The notes: generated from the letters alone by a model not told the origin. A stretch of 64,000 nucleotides of DNA from Melaminivora jejuensis (GCF_017811175.1 NZ_JACWIJ010000002.1:1240001-1304000); one strand, 5' to 3'. Counted from the stretch's first letter, positions 18,687 to 31,683 are shown. Translations and numbers: made by a program.

Positions 18687-20567
18687 TTATCTGCGCTGTG
18701 GCGGCAGGTCGGTACACGCGCCGTGCGCCGCCTCCGCCGCCATGCCTATGCTCTCGCCCAGCGTGGGGTGCGGGTGGATGGTCTTGCCGATGTCCACGCT
18801 GTCGGCGCCCATCTCGATGGCCAGAGCGATCTCGCCGATCATGTCGCCGGCGTGCGTGCCGACGATGCCGCCGCCCAGGATGCGACCGTGGCCGCCGGCC
18901 TCGGGCGAGTCGTCGAACAGCAGCTTGGTGAAGCCCTCGTCGCGCCCATTGGCGATCGCCCGGCCCGAGGCGGCCCAGGGGAACAGGCCTTTCCTGACCT
19001 TGATGCCCTGCGCCCTGGCCTGATCCTCGGTCAGGCCGACCCAGGCGATCTCCGGGTCGGTATAGGCAACGCTGGGAATCACGCGCGCGTCAAACGCTGC
19101 CTTGGACAGCTTGTCGTCGCCCTTGAGTTCGCCAGCGATGACCTCGGCGGCCACGTGTGCCTCATGCACTGCCTTGTGCGCCAGCATGGGCTGGCCCACG
19201 ATGTCGCCGATGGCGAAGATGTGCGCCGCGTTGGTGCGCATCTGCACGTCCACTTCGATGAAGCCGCGCTCGGTGACGGCCACGCCTGCGGCCTCGGCGC
19301 CGATCTTCTTGCCGTTGGGCGAGCGGCCCACGGCCTGCAGCACCAGGTCGTAGGTCTGCGGCTCAGGCGCGGCGGCGCCCTCCTTGGTCGCAGCGAAGCT
19401 GACCTTGATGCCCTCGGGCGTGGCCTCGGCGCCCACGGTCTTGGTGTCCAGCATGACGCGGTCGAAGCGGTGCTGGTTCATCTTCTGCCAGACCTTGACC
19501 AGATCGCGGTCAGCGCCCTGCATCAGGCCGTCCAGCATCTCCACCACGTCCAGGCGTGTGCCCAGCGTGGAGTACACCGTGCCCATCTCCAGGCCGATGA
19601 TGCCGCCGCCCAGGATCAACATGCGCTTGGGCACCGTCTGCAGCGCCAGGGCGCCGGTGGAGTCCACCACGCGCGGATCGTCGGGCATGAAGGGCAGGCG
19701 CACGGCCTGGCTGCCGGCGGCGATGATGGCGCGCTGGAACTGCACGACCTTCCTGCCGCCGCTCCTGTCCTGACCCTCGCCTGCGGTCTCCTCGACCTGC
19801 AGGTGGTGGCTGCCGACGAAGCTGCCATAGCCGCGCAGCACCGTCACTTTGCGCATCTTGGCCATCTGCGCCAGGCCCCCGGTCAGCTTGGCGATGACCT
19901 TTTCCTTGTGGCCGCGCAAGGTCGGCAGGTTGACCTGGATGGAGCCGAAGGTCACGCCGGCTGCCTCCAGGTGGCGCGCTTCGTTGATCACGCCCGCCAC
20001 ATGCAGCAGCGCCTTGGAGGGGATGCAGCCGACGTTCAGGCACACGCCGCCCAGGCTCGCGTAGCGCTCGACCAGCACCACTTTCAGGCCCAGGTCGGCG
20101 GCGCGGAAGGCGGCGCTATAGCCGCCTGGGCCGCCGCCCAGCACCAGGACTTCGCAGTCCACGTCAACGGCACCACCGTACTCGCTGCCTTTCCCGCTTG
20201 CGGCAGAGGGAGTGGCACTGGCGGGTGCAGCAGAGGGCGCGGCGCTGGCGGACGCTGGCGCAGCGGCGGCATCTTCGCTCCCTCTCCCGCTGGCGGGAGA
20301 GGGCTGGGGTGAGGGTGCTCCCGCAGCGGCCTGCACCTCCAGCGTCAGCAGCACGCTGCCCTGCTTGACCTTGTCGCCCAGCTTGACCTTCAGCTCCTTG
20401 ACCACGCCCGCATGGCTGGACGGGATTTCCATCGAGGCCTTGTCGCTCTCCAGCGTGACCAGGCTTTGCTCGGCCTCGATGGCATCGCCCGGCTGCACCA
20501 GCACTTCGATCACCGCGACGGAGTCGAAGTCGCCAATATCGGGCACCTGAATGTCGATCACTGCCAT
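18687..20567 (-). CDS. lpdA: dihydrolipoyl dehydrogenase (E3) with N-terminal lipoyl domain
   Basis: The 626-residue E3 component reoxidises dihydrolipoamide of the pyruvate dehydrogenase complex using NAD+. An N-terminal lipoyl domain (lipoylated Lys in [10 protein letters not shown]) precedes an Ala/Pro/Ser linker of about 55 residues. The flavoprotein core follows: FAD motif [10 protein letters not shown], redox disulfide [20 protein letters not shown] motif [11 protein letters not shown], and C-terminal HPHPTLGES with the His-Glu pair. A fused lipoyl domain is usual in Burkholderiales. The linker is partly encoded by two copies of a palindromic repeat ([10 protein letters not shown] and [10 protein letters not shown]). 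It is the third gene of the aceE-aceF-lpdA operon. Confidence 0.95.
   Translation of the reverse strand: MAVIDIQVPDIGDFDSVAVIEVLVQPGDAIEAEQSLVTLESDKASMEIPSSHAGVVKELKVKLGDKVKQGSVLLTLEVQAAAGAPSPQPSPASGRGSEDAAAAPASASAAPSAAPASATPSAASGKGSEYGGAVDVDCEVLVLGGGPGGYSAAFRAADLGLKVVLVERYASLGGVCLNVGCIPSKALLHVAGVINEARHLEAAGVTFGSIQVNLPTLRGHKEKVIAKLTGGLAQMAKMRKVTVLRGYGSFVGSHHLQVEETAGEGQDRSGGRKVVQFQRAIIAAGSQAVRLPFMPDDPRVVDSTGALALQTVPKRMLILGGGIIGLEMGTVYSTLGTRLDVVEMLDGLMQGADRDLVKVWQKMNQHRFDRVMLDTKTVGAEATPEGIKVSFAATKEGAAAPEPQTYDLVLQAVGRSPNGKKIGAEAAGVAVTERGFIEVDVQMRTNAAHIFAIGDIVGQPMLAHKAVHEAHVAAEVIAGELKGDDKLSKAAFDARVIPSVAYTDPEIAWVGLTEDQARAQGIKVRKGLFPWAASGRAIANGRDEGFTKLLFDDSPEAGGHGRILGGGIVGTHAGDMIGEIALAIEMGADSVDIGKTIHPHPTLGESIGMAAEAAHGACTDLPPQRR
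20185..20316. repeat. two REP-like palindromes inside the lpdA linker
   Basis: A perfect palindrome with 11 bp arms, CCCTCTCCCGC (20280-20290) and GCGGGAGAGGG (20293-20303), is followed by GCTGGGGTGAGGG. A degenerate copy (TTTCCCGCTTGCGGCAGAGGG) lies about 90 bp away near 20190-20210. They encode [10 protein letters not shown] and [10 protein letters not shown] in the E3 linker. Confidence 0.75.
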
Positions 20568-20595
20568 GTTGCTGTTCCTTTCATCCTGAGCGCCA

Positions 20596-22419
20596 TCACA
20601 GCACGATGCGGCGATAGTCCGCCAGCAACTGCCCCAGATAGGCGTTGAAGCGCGCCGCAGCCGCGCCGTCGATCACGCGGTGGTCGTACGACAGCGACAG
20701 CGGCAGCATCAGGCGCGGCTCGAATTTCTCGCGCTCGTCGTTCCAGATGGGCTTCATGCTGCTGCGCGACAGGCCCAGGATGGCCACCTCGGGCGCGTTG
20801 ATGATGGGCGTGAAGTGCGTGCCGCCGATGCCGCCCAGCGACGAGATGGTGAAGCAGCCGCCCTGCATGTCGGCCACGCCCAGCTTGCCGTCGCGGGCTT
20901 TTTTCGCCAGCTCGCCCATTTCCTCGCTGATGTGCAGGATGCCTTTCTTGTCGGCGTCCTTGAGCACCGGCACCACCAGGCCGTTGGGCGTGTCGGCGGC
21001 AAAGCCGATGTGGAAGTACTGCTTGAAGACCAGCGCATCGCCATCGAGGCTGGCATTGAACTCGGGGTACTTCTTGAGCGCTGCCACCACGGCCTTGATA
21101 ACGAAGGCCAGCATGGTCACCTTGACCGGGCTCTTGGCCTTGGCGCCCTCGTGGTTGGTCTGCACGCGGAAGGCCTCCAGGTCGGTGATGTCGGCCTCGT
21201 CGTTGTTGGTGACGTGCGGAATCATGACCCAGTTGCGCGACAGGTTGGCGCCGCTGATCTTCTTGATGCGCGTCAGCTCCTTGCGCTCCACCGGGCCGAA
21301 CTTGGCGAAGTCCACCTTGGGCCAGGGCAGCAGATCGAGCCCACCGCCGCTGGACGGCGCGCCTGCCGCTGGAGCACGGACTGCCTGGGCCTGGGCCTGG
21401 GCCTGCGCTTGGGTCTGCGCACTGCCGGCCATGACGGCACGGGTAAAGCCCTGCACGTCCTGCTGCGTGATGCGGCCCTTGGGGCCGCTGCCCTGCACCT
21501 CGGCCAGCGGCACGCCCAGCTCGCGCGCGAACTTGCGCACCGACGGGCTGGCGTGCGGCAGGCCGGGCGCCGGGCTGCCCGGCTGGTGCGGTGCGGCGGC
21601 AGGTGCGGACGGCGCAGGCGGCTGTGCGGTCTTGGCCGAGTCCTGCGCTGCGGGCGCAGGCTGGGGCGCAGGAGCAGGTGCCGGTGTGGCTGCAGCCGCT
21701 GCCGGAGCGGCGGGCGAGACCGCTGGCGACTGCACCTGGCCTGCCGGCTCGGGCCCGCGCTCGCGCCGGCCTTCGACCACGGCCACCAGGTCGCCCGTGT
21801 TGAGCTTGTCGCCAATGGCCACGCGGATCTCGCGGATCTCGCCCTCGGCGGAGCTGGGGATCTCCATGGACGCCTTGTCCGACTCGACGGTGAACAGCGA
21901 CTGCTCCAGCGTCACCGTGTCGCCCACGGCGACCAGTATCTCGATCACGGCCACGTCGCGGAAGTCGCCGATGTCGGGCACATGCACCTGCAGCAGCTCG
22001 GGCGCTGCACCTTGGGCCGGGGCAGCAGCCGGGGCAGCCTGGGGCGCAGGGGCCTGGGCGGGCGCGGGCGCACTTGCCGCATCCGGTTTTGCTACGTTTT
22101 CAGTAGCTTGTTGCGCTTGCCCAGCAAGGATTTGAGCCGGTTTTTCCTGTGATTCCTGGGGATCTGTATCACTGCCGGCGTCACTGACTTCCAGCGTCAG
22201 GATCACGGAACCCTGTTTGACCTTGTCACCCAGCTGCACCTTCAGCTCGCGCACCACGCCGGCCTGGACCGACGGGATCTCCATCGACGCCTTGTCCGAT
22301 TCCACGGTGATGAGCGACTGCTCGACGCGCACCCGGTCGCCAGGGGCGACCAGCACCTCGATCACGCCCACTTCGTCGAAATCCCCGATGTCCGGGACTT
22401 TGATATCTACCAATGCCAT
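20596..22419 (-). CDS. aceF: pyruvate dehydrogenase E2, dihydrolipoyllysine-residue acetyltransferase
   Basis: The 607-residue E2 core protein transfers acetyl groups to CoA. Two lipoyl domains (each with [10 protein letters not shown], near residues 42 and 165) are followed by Ala/Pro-rich linkers. The E3/E1-binding domain ([21 protein letters not shown]) comes next, then the catalytic domain ending in the active-site motif [10 protein letters not shown] near 585. The linker between the two lipoyl domains contains about 20 residues ([20 protein letters not shown]) encoded by dispersed repeat e, read in frame. Position after aceE with a 17 bp gap and before lpdA with a 28 bp gap indicates one operon. 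Confidence 0.95.
   Translation of the reverse strand: MALVDIKVPDIGDFDEVGVIEVLVAPGDRVRVEQSLITVESDKASMEIPSVQAGVVRELKVQLGDKVKQGSVILTLEVSDAGSDTDPQESQEKPAQILAGQAQQATENVAKPDAASAPAPAQAPAPQAAPAAAPAQGAAPELLQVHVPDIGDFRDVAVIEILVAVGDTVTLEQSLFTVESDKASMEIPSSAEGEIREIRVAIGDKLNTGDLVAVVEGRRERGPEPAGQVQSPAVSPAAPAAAAATPAPAPAPQPAPAAQDSAKTAQPPAPSAPAAAPHQPGSPAPGLPHASPSVRKFARELGVPLAEVQGSGPKGRITQQDVQGFTRAVMAGSAQTQAQAQAQAQAVRAPAAGAPSSGGGLDLLPWPKVDFAKFGPVERKELTRIKKISGANLSRNWVMIPHVTNNDEADITDLEAFRVQTNHEGAKAKSPVKVTMLAFVIKAVVAALKKYPEFNASLDGDALVFKQYFHIGFAADTPNGLVVPVLKDADKKGILHISEEMGELAKKARDGKLGVADMQGGCFTISSLGGIGGTHFTPIINAPEVAILGLSRSSMKPIWNDEREKFEPRLMLPLSLSYDHRVIDGAAAARFNAYLGQLLADYRRIVL
22087..22153 (+). repeat. dispersed repeat copy e, inside aceF
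   Basis: The plus strand reads GTAGCTTGTTGCGCTTG then CAAGGATTTGAG, a diverged but clear copy. It sits in frame within the interlipoyl linker of aceF. Confidence 0.78.
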
Positions 22420-22436
22420 GTCAGCCTCCCGGTTCT

Positions 22437-25141
<2,705 letters not shown>

Positions 25142-25314
25142 GCCCAGTCTCCTTTGGATCAATGGCTGCAAAAAGGGGATATTGACGCTGAGTTTCGCAC
25201 AGTTTCATTGCGTTCCAAATGGCGCCTTTGTGTTTCTTAATACAAAATTTTGCTGCATCCGCACATTATTTCTCCTGGCGAAATCGGGTCTGAACCGACG
25301 CTTAAACTCTGCCC
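25142..25314. promoter_or_regulatory. divergent promoter region, PDH operon and two-component system
   Basis: The 173 bp are A/T-rich compared with the surroundings and must hold promoters for both directions. A 10 bp palindrome, CAAAATTTTG, lies at 25243-25252. I see no confident -35/-10 pair and no recognised operator. Confidence 0.5.
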
Positions 25315-27807
25315 ATGCCGTCCCTCGCCGAACCGTCCTGCCCCCCTGCCGAGCCGCCTGAACGCTGGTGGCGCACCTGGTGGCGCAATCTCTCGCCTAC
25401 CCGCCAGGATCGCTTTGCTGCGCTGGCGCCGCTGGCGGCGGTGATGATGTTTCTGCTGGCCATCGTCGTGTCGTTCTGGTATTTGCGCGCCGAGGAGGTC
25501 GAGCGCGAGAAGGAAGCCCTGCGCCGCGACGCCGAATACGCCCAGCAGCGCGTGCGGCTGCGCCTGCTGGAGCGCCAGGAGCAGATCATGCGCCTGGCGC
25601 GCGATCTGTCCAACCACGAACTGGAACGCAGCGACTTCGTCACCCGCGCCGACGCCCTGATCAGCCAATACCCCGAGCTGCAGGCCATCACCTGGATCGA
25701 CGAGCGCCGGCGCATCCGCGCCAGCCACGCCGCGCCCACCGTGACCAGCAGCCAACTGCGCGTGGGCGGCGAGGTGCTGCGCACGGGCGACGCGGCCAAC
25801 CTGTTCGGCCTGGCGCGCGACACCTTGCAGCCGGTCTATTCGCAGCCCGTGCTGACCAGCGACGAGACGGTGCCGCTGCTGCAGCTGCAGGTGCCGCTGG
25901 CGCCGCAGGGGCGCTTTGGCGGCGTGGTACTGGCCGAGTACTCCATCGACAGCCTGCTGCGCTATGGCACGCCCACCGAGGTGCTGGCGCGCTACGCCGT
26001 CACGCTGCTGGACGCCAGCAACCACGTGCTGGCCGGCACGCCGCTGCCGCCGCGCAGCAATGCGCTGCTGCCCTGGACGACCAAGGCCAATGCCTACCAG
26101 ATCCCGGTCTCGCCGGTGGGCAACGGGCTGGTGTTGCGCGCGCAGGCCTGGCGCACCTCGCTGGGCGTGGTCGGCAGCGGCCTGTTCTGGCTGGTCGGCA
26201 CGCTCAGCGCCATGACCACCTGGATGCTGATCGCCACCTGGCGCCACACACGCCGGCGCCTGCAGGCCCAGCAGGCCCTGATTGCCGAGACCAACTTCCG
26301 CCGCGCGATGGAGAACTCCATCCTGACCGGGATGCGCGCCCTCGACCTGCACGGGCGCATCACCTATGTCAACGCGGCGTTTTGCCAGATGACGGGCTGG
26401 AGCGAGGCCGAGCTGGTCGGCCAGATGCCGCCCTACAGCTACTGGCCCGAGGAAGAACACGAAACCCTGCACGCCAAGCTGCGCGAGGAGCTGTCGGGCC
26501 AGGTCGCGCCCGGGGGCTTCCAGGTGCGCGTGCAGCGCAGGAACGGCGTGGTCTTCGACGCGCGGCTGTATGTCTCGCCGCTGGTCGATGCGCGCGGCCA
26601 GCAGACCGGCTGGATGACCTCCATGACCGACATCACCGAACCCAACCGCGTGCGCGAGCAGCTCACCGCCTCGCACGAGCGCTTCACCATCGTGCTGGAG
26701 GCGCTGGACGCCTCGGTCTCGGTGGCGCCGCTGGGCAGCCAGGAGCTGTTGTTTGCCAACCGGCTGTACCGCCAGTGGTTCGGCTCGCAGACCGTGGGCC
26801 ATCTGCAGCTGCTGGCCCAGGCCGGCAGGCTGCCGCTGCAGCGTGCCAGCGAGGGCGGCGACGGCGCCAGCGACGAGGACGGCCTGATGGGCCTGCCCAC
26901 CGACTCGCTGACCAGCGCTGGCCCGGGCAACGCCGAAATCTACCTGCCCGAGCTGGACAAATGGCTGGAGGTGCGCTCGCGCTACCTGAACTGGGTGGAC
27001 GGGCGCCTGGCGCAGATGGTCATTGCCACCGACATCACGCCGCGCCGTCTGGCCGAGGAGCAGGCCGCGCGCCAGGCCGAACGCGCACAGTCGGTGAGCC
27101 GCCTGATCACCATGGGCGAGATGGCCTCCAGCGTGGCGCATGAGCTCAACCAGCCGCTCACCGCCATCAGCAATTACTGCAGCGGCATGATCTCGCGCAT
27201 CGAGCGCCAGCAAATCACCGAAGAAGCTCTGCTGGGCGCACTGCAAAAGACCGCCCACCAGGCGCAGCGCGCCGGCCAGATCATCCAGCGCATCCGCGCC
27301 TTCGTGAAGAAAAGCGAGCCCAACCGCCAGCCCGCCGATGTCAACCACATCGTGGCCGAGGCGGTGGAGCTGGCCGGCATCGAGCTGCGCCGGCACAACG
27401 TGCGCCTGACGCACTATGTCGCCGCGCGGCTGCCGCCCATCATGGCCGACTCCATCCTGATCGAGCAGGTGCTGATCAACCTGATGAAAAACGGCGCCGA
27501 GGCCATCGCCAACGCCCAGCGCCCGCCGGCACAGCGCAGCGTGGAGCTGCGCGTCGTGCCGCGCCAGGCCGAGGAGCAGGACGTGATCGAATTCACCGTG
27601 CAGGACACCGGCGGCGGCCTGGGGCCGCAGATGCTGGCGCACCTGTTCGAGGCGTTCTATTCGACCAAGAGCGAGGGCATGGGCATCGGCCTGAACCTGT
27701 GCCGCAGCATCGTCGAATCGCACCAGGGCCGGATGCAGGCCGAGAACCTCTACAATGGTTCGGAGGTTATCGGTTGCCGGTTTTCCTTCTGGTTGCCGCT
27801 GGCATAG
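25315..27807 (+). CDS. PAS domain-containing sensor histidine kinase
   Basis: The 830-residue membrane sensor has a transmembrane segment near 36-58, an extracytoplasmic sensing region of about 230 residues, a second membrane segment near 285-308 and one clear PAS domain (MENSILTGMRALDLHGRITYVN). A second PAS-like stretch follows. The HisKA phosphoacceptor is His609 in SVAHELNQPLTAISNY, and the HATPase has the N box NLMKNGAEA plus GGGLG and GMGIGL. The ELNQPL type of H box links it to the FixL/DctB group, whose partners are FixJ-like regulators. Such a regulator follows 56 bp downstream. It is divergent from the PDH operon. The signal is unknown. Confidence 0.9.
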   Translation: MPSLAEPSCPPAEPPERWWRTWWRNLSPTRQDRFAALAPLAAVMMFLLAIVVSFWYLRAEEVEREKEALRRDAEYAQQRVRLRLLERQEQIMRLARDLSNHELERSDFVTRADALISQYPELQAITWIDERRRIRASHAAPTVTSSQLRVGGEVLRTGDAANLFGLARDTLQPVYSQPVLTSDETVPLLQLQVPLAPQGRFGGVVLAEYSIDSLLRYGTPTEVLARYAVTLLDASNHVLAGTPLPPRSNALLPWTTKANAYQIPVSPVGNGLVLRAQAWRTSLGVVGSGLFWLVGTLSAMTTWMLIATWRHTRRRLQAQQALIAETNFRRAMENSILTGMRALDLHGRITYVNAAFCQMTGWSEAELVGQMPPYSYWPEEEHETLHAKLREELSGQVAPGGFQVRVQRRNGVVFDARLYVSPLVDARGQQTGWMTSMTDITEPNRVREQLTASHERFTIVLEALDASVSVAPLGSQELLFANRLYRQWFGSQTVGHLQLLAQAGRLPLQRASEGGDGASDEDGLMGLPTDSLTSAGPGNAEIYLPELDKWLEVRSRYLNWVDGRLAQMVIATDITPRRLAEEQAARQAERAQSVSRLITMGEMASSVAHELNQPLTAISNYCSGMISRIERQQITEEALLGALQKTAHQAQRAGQIIQRIRAFVKKSEPNRQPADVNHIVAEAVELAGIELRRHNVRLTHYVAARLPPIMADSILIEQVLINLMKNGAEAIANAQRPPAQRSVELRVVPRQAEEQDVIEFTVQDTGGGLGPQMLAHLFEAFYSTKSEGMGIGLNLCRSIVESHQGRMQAENLYNGSEVIGCRFSFWLPLA

Positions 27808-27863
27808 CCGCCATCGAGCTACATAACTTGTAGCATCATCCCAGCGTCGAGAGATTTTTCCGC

Positions 27864-28490
27864 ATGAGCATGACTCCCAAGAAGGGCACCGTCCACATCG
27901 TCGATGACGACGAAGCCGTCCGTGATTCGCTGCAATGGCTGCTCGAAGGCAAGGACTACCGGGTGCGCTGCTTCGACTCGGCCGAGTCCTTTCTGTCGCG
28001 CTACGACCCGCACGAAATCGCCTGCCTAATCGTGGACATCCGCATGGGCGGCATGACGGGCCTGGAGCTGCAAGATCGCCTGATCGAGCGCAAGTCGCCC
28101 CTGCCCATCGTCTTCATCACCGGCCACGGCGACGTGCCCATGGCCGTCAACACCATGAAAAAGGGCGCGCTGGACTTCATCCAGAAGCCCTTCAACGAAG
28201 ACGAGCTGGTCGAGCTGGTCGAGCGCATGTTGGATCGCGCCCGCGAGGCCTTCGCCGACCACCAGCAGGCCATCAGCCGCGACGCGCTGCTGTCCAAACT
28301 GACCAGCCGCGAGGCGCAGGTGCTCGAGCGCATCGTCGCCGGGCGCCTGAACAAGCAGATCGCCGACGACTTAGGGATCAGCATCAAGACCGTGGAGGCG
28401 CACCGCGCCAACATCATGGAAAAACTCGGCGCCAACACTGTGGCCGATCTGCTCAAGATCGCCCTGGCACCCAGTCCGGCCAAGCATTGA
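27864..28490 (+). CDS. FixJ-family two-component response regulator
   Basis: The 208-residue protein has an N-terminal receiver (acidic pocket DDDEA at 15-19, phosphoacceptor Asp in LIVDIRMGG near 56, the Lys of QKPFN near 108) and a C-terminal LuxR/FixJ DNA-binding domain (LTSREAQVLERIVAGRLNKQ, GISIKTVEAHRANIMEKLG). It is the evident partner of the preceding histidine kinase. Its regulon is unknown; the adjacent PDH operon is a plausible target. A short possible hairpin (GCTAC ... GTAGC) lies in the 56 bp between the genes. Confidence 0.92.
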   Translation: MSMTPKKGTVHIVDDDEAVRDSLQWLLEGKDYRVRCFDSAESFLSRYDPHEIACLIVDIRMGGMTGLELQDRLIERKSPLPIVFITGHGDVPMAVNTMKKGALDFIQKPFNEDELVELVERMLDRAREAFADHQQAISRDALLSKLTSREAQVLERIVAGRLNKQIADDLGISIKTVEAHRANIMEKLGANTVADLLKIALAPSPAKH

Positions 28491-28507
28491 GCGCCTTCCC
28501 GCACCTC

Positions 28508-28575
28508 ACAAAACTATCATTTTCATAGCTGCCGGCGCTTGTCCCACAAGCCCCAGGCAGCTTTTTCATTGGCAA
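28508..28575 (+). repeat. dispersed repeat copy f
   Basis: It reads ATAGCTGCCGGCGCTTG then ACAAGCCCCAGGCAGC, between the response regulator and folD. The AAGGG half is diverged. Confidence 0.78.
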
Positions 28576-28592
28576 AACCTCTGCAAACCACC

Positions 28593-29462
28593 ATGACTGC
28601 CCAACTCATCGACGGCAATGCCCTGTCGCGCCAACTGCGCGGCGAAGTCCGCCAGCGCACCGCTGCCCTCAAGGAGCGCGGCATCACCCCCGGCCTGGCT
28701 GTGATCCTGGTGGGCGACAACCCGGCCAGCCAGGTCTATGTGCGCAACAAGGTGCTGGCCTGCGAGGACGTGGGCTTTCATTCAGTGCTGGAGCGGCACG
28801 ACGCCAGCCTGTCCGAAGCCGAGCTGCTGGCGCGCATCGAGGCGCTCAACCGCGACCCGGCCATCCACGGCATCCTGGTGCAACTGCCGCTGCCCGCGCA
28901 CATCGACGACCACAAGGTCATAGAAGCCATCTCGCCCGCCAAGGACGTGGACGGCTTCCACGTCGCCAGCGCCGGCGCGCTGCTGGTGGGCGAAAGTGGC
29001 TTCAAGGCCTGCACGCCCTACGGCTGCATGAAGATGCTCGAATCCATCGGGATGAAAGACCTGCGGGGCCGCCACGCCGTGGTCATTGGCCGCTCCAACA
29101 TCGTCGGCAAGCCCATGGCGCTGATGCTGCTGGCCGCCAACGCCACGGTCACCATCTGCCACAGCGGCACGGCAGACCTGGCCGCATTCACGCGCCAGGC
29201 CGACATCGTGGTCGCCGCCGTGGGCAAGCGGGACGTGCTGACGGCCGACATGTGCAAGCCCGGCGCCGTGGTCATCGACGTGGGCATGAACCGAAACGAC
29301 GAGGGCAAGCTGTGCGGCGACGTGGACTTTGCCGGCGTGCGCGAGGTGGCCGGCTGGATCACGCCCGTGCCCGGCGGCGTCGGCCCCATGACCATCACCA
29401 TGCTGTTGGTCAACACGCTGGAGGCCGCCGAGCGGCTGGCCGCCACCCCGGCCCTGGCTTGA
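28593..29462 (+). CDS. folD: bifunctional methylenetetrahydrofolate dehydrogenase / methenyltetrahydrofolate cyclohydrolase FolD
   Basis: The 289-residue cytoplasmic enzyme interconverts 5,10-methylene-, 5,10-methenyl- and 10-formyl-tetrahydrofolate with NADP+, feeding purine and formyl-Met synthesis. Signatures include [14 protein letters not shown] (catalytic Lys near 56), the ILVQLPLP motif, DVDGFH, and the NADP-binding [11 protein letters not shown]. The C-terminal [10 protein letters not shown] is also present. Length is standard. The ATG at 28593 gives the expected [12 protein letters not shown] start, right after repeat copy f. oligopeptidase A follows 44 bp later on the same strand. 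Confidence 0.96.
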   Translation: MTAQLIDGNALSRQLRGEVRQRTAALKERGITPGLAVILVGDNPASQVYVRNKVLACEDVGFHSVLERHDASLSEAELLARIEALNRDPAIHGILVQLPLPAHIDDHKVIEAISPAKDVDGFHVASAGALLVGESGFKACTPYGCMKMLESIGMKDLRGRHAVVIGRSNIVGKPMALMLLAANATVTICHSGTADLAAFTRQADIVVAAVGKRDVLTADMCKPGAVVIDVGMNRNDEGKLCGDVDFAGVREVAGWITPVPGGVGPMTITMLLVNTLEAAERLAATPALA

Positions 29463-29506
29463 ACCCGGCTTGAAACTTACCGCCCGCGTCGCCACTCTGC
29501 CCTGTC

Positions 29507-31540
29507 ATGACCAGCAATCCCCTCCTCGACTTTTCCGGCCACATCCCCTTTGACCGCATCACGCCCGAGCACGTCGCCCCCGCCGTGGACGAGCTGCTGC
29601 GCCGCAGCGAGGCAGCCCTGGCGCAGGTCACGGCGCCCGGCTTCCCGGCCGACTGGTGCGCCATCTCGCGCGTGCTGGACGTGGCCACCGAGGAGTTGGG
29701 CCGCTCCTGGGGCGCCGTCAGCCACCTGTCCAGCGTAGCCGACACGCCCGAGCTGCGCGCCGCCTACAACGCCGCCCTGCCGCGCGTGACCGAGTTCTGG
29801 ACACGCCTGGGCGCCAGCGAAGCCTTGTACGCCAAGTACAAGGCCATCGATGTAGCCACGCTGAACGCCGAGCAGCAGCGCGCCCACGCCAACGCCATGC
29901 GCAACTTCGTGCTCTCGGGCGCCGAGCTGCAGGGCGCCGACAAGCAGCGCTTTGCTGCCATCCAGGAGCGCCTGGCCGAGCTGATGCAGAAATTCAGCGA
30001 AAACGCCCTGGACGCCACTGACAGCTTTGGCTACTTCGCCCGCCTGGACGAGCTCGATGGCCTGCCGGACGACGTGGTGCAGGCCGCCCGCGCAGCCGCC
30101 CAGGCCGAGGGCCAGGAGGGCTACAAGCTGACGCTCAAGATGCCCTGCTACCTGCCGGTGATGCAGTTCGCGCGCAACCGCGCGCTGCGCGAGCGGCTGT
30201 ACCGCGCCTACGTCACGCGCGCCTCCGACCAGGCCGAGGGCGAAGCCGCACGCTTGGACAACAGCGCTGTCATGGCCGAGATCCTGACGCTGCGCCAAGA
30301 GGAGGCAAAGCTGCTGGGCTACGCCAGCTTTGCCGAAGTCTCGCTGGTGCCCAAGATGGCCGACTCGCCAGCGCAGGTCATCGCCTTCCTGCGCGACCTG
30401 GCGCGCCGCGCCCGGCCCCATGCTGAGCAGGACGTGGCCGACCTGCGCGCCTTTGCCGCCGAGCAGCTCGATCTGCACGAGCCGCAGTCCTGGGACTGGC
30501 CCTTCATCTCCGAGCGCCTGAAGGAAGCGCGCTACGCCTTCAGCGAGCAGGAAGTGAAGGAATATTTCACCGCGCCCAAGGTGCTGGCCGGCCTGTTCAA
30601 GATCATCGAGACGCTGTTCGAGGTCGAGATCCGCCGCGACGCAGCGCCCGTGTGGAACCCCGGCGTGGAGTTCTACCGGCTGGAGCGCGGCGGCGAACTC
30701 ATCGGCCAGTTCTACCTGGACACTGCCGCGCGCACCGGCAAGCGCGGCGGCGCCTGGATGGACGATGCGCTCACGCGCTGGCTGCGCCCGGACACCGAGC
30801 AGCTGCAGACCCCGATTGCCTACCTGGTGTGCAACTTCGCCAGCGGCGTCGAGGGCAAGCCGGCGCTGCTGACGCATGACGACGTGATCACGCTATTCCA
30901 CGAATTCGGCCACGGCCTGCACCACCTGCTGACCCAGGTCAGCGAGCGCGACGTGTCGGGCATCGGCGGCGTCGAGTGGGATGCCGTGGAGCTGCCCAGC
31001 CAGTTCATGGAGAACTTTTGCTGGGAGTGGAGCGTGCTGCGCCACATGACGGCGCACGTGGACTCAGGCGAAGCGCTGCCGCGCCCGCTCTACGACAAGA
31101 TGCTGGCCGCGCGCAACTTCCAGGCCGGGATGCAGACGCTGCGCCAGGTGGAATTTGCCCTGTTCGACATGCTGCTGCACAGCGACGCCCAGCCCGCCGA
31201 GCACCTGCAGCAGCTCCTGGCCGCCGTGCGCGACGAGGTCGCCGTGCTCCAGCCGCCGGCCTTCAGCCGCACGGCGCACACCTTCAGCCACATCTTCGCC
31301 GGCGGCTACGCGGCGGGCTACTACAGCTACAAGTGGGCCGAGGTGCTGTCCGCCGACGCCTACGCCGCCTTCGAGGAAACCGTGGACGCCGAAGGCCGGC
31401 ACAGCCCCGAGACCGGCCGGCGCTACCGCCAGGCCATCCTGGAAGCCGGCGGCAGCCGCCCGGCCATGGAGTCCTTCAAGGCCTTCCGGAGCCGCGAGCC
31501 CAGCATCGACGCCCTGCTGCGCCACCAGGGCATGGCCTGA
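29507..31540 (+). CDS. prlC: M3 family oligopeptidase A
   Basis: The 677-residue cytoplasmic zinc metallopeptidase degrades short peptides, including cleaved signal peptides. The thermolysin-like zinc motif HEFGHGLHHLLTQ lies near residue 465, with the third ligand Glu in GVEWDAVELPSQ. The N-terminus (PLLDFSGHIPFDRITPEHVAPAV) and length fit oligopeptidase A. It follows folD and may share its transcript. Two repeats in inverted orientation separate it from the next gene. Confidence 0.94.
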   Translation: MTSNPLLDFSGHIPFDRITPEHVAPAVDELLRRSEAALAQVTAPGFPADWCAISRVLDVATEELGRSWGAVSHLSSVADTPELRAAYNAALPRVTEFWTRLGASEALYAKYKAIDVATLNAEQQRAHANAMRNFVLSGAELQGADKQRFAAIQERLAELMQKFSENALDATDSFGYFARLDELDGLPDDVVQAARAAAQAEGQEGYKLTLKMPCYLPVMQFARNRALRERLYRAYVTRASDQAEGEAARLDNSAVMAEILTLRQEEAKLLGYASFAEVSLVPKMADSPAQVIAFLRDLARRARPHAEQDVADLRAFAAEQLDLHEPQSWDWPFISERLKEARYAFSEQEVKEYFTAPKVLAGLFKIIETLFEVEIRRDAAPVWNPGVEFYRLERGGELIGQFYLDTAARTGKRGGAWMDDALTRWLRPDTEQLQTPIAYLVCNFASGVEGKPALLTHDDVITLFHEFGHGLHHLLTQVSERDVSGIGGVEWDAVELPSQFMENFCWEWSVLRHMTAHVDSGEALPRPLYDKMLAARNFQAGMQTLRQVEFALFDMLLHSDAQPAEHLQQLLAAVRDEVAVLQPPAFSRTAHTFSHIFAGGYAAGYYSYKWAEVLSADAYAAFEETVDAEGRHSPETGRRYRQAILEAGGSRPAMESFKAFRSREPSIDALLRHQGMA

Positions 31541-31555
31541 GCACCCTGTACTCAC

Positions 31556-31656
31556 TATGAAAAGATGAGCTATCAGCGCTTTTCATATAAGGCTTTGCAG
31601 GTTTTTTGACATGCAAACCCTTATCCAGCAAGCGCAAGCAGCTATGATTTTTGCAT
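31556..31656. repeat. dispersed repeat copies g1 and g2, inverted pair
   Basis: Copy g1 (31556-31609, plus) reads GAGCTATCAGCGCTTTT then ATAAGGCTTTG. Copy g2 (31610-31656, minus) reads ATAGCTGCTTGCGCTTG then ATAAGGGTTTGC. They lie tail to tail between prlC and the DUF4124 gene. Confidence 0.8.
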
Positions 31657-31683
31657 CCACCAAAGCCATATGAGGAGAAGCGC

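Noticed and set aside
17799..20312. An 837-codon plus-strand frame
   Set aside because: It is the complement of a dehydrogenase and lpdA, both with clear catalytic motifs. The translation is His/Ala/Gln-rich with no family signature.
25237..27723. An 828-codon minus-strand frame over the histidine kinase
   Set aside because: Shadow of a gene with intact HisKA and HATPase motifs on the other strand.
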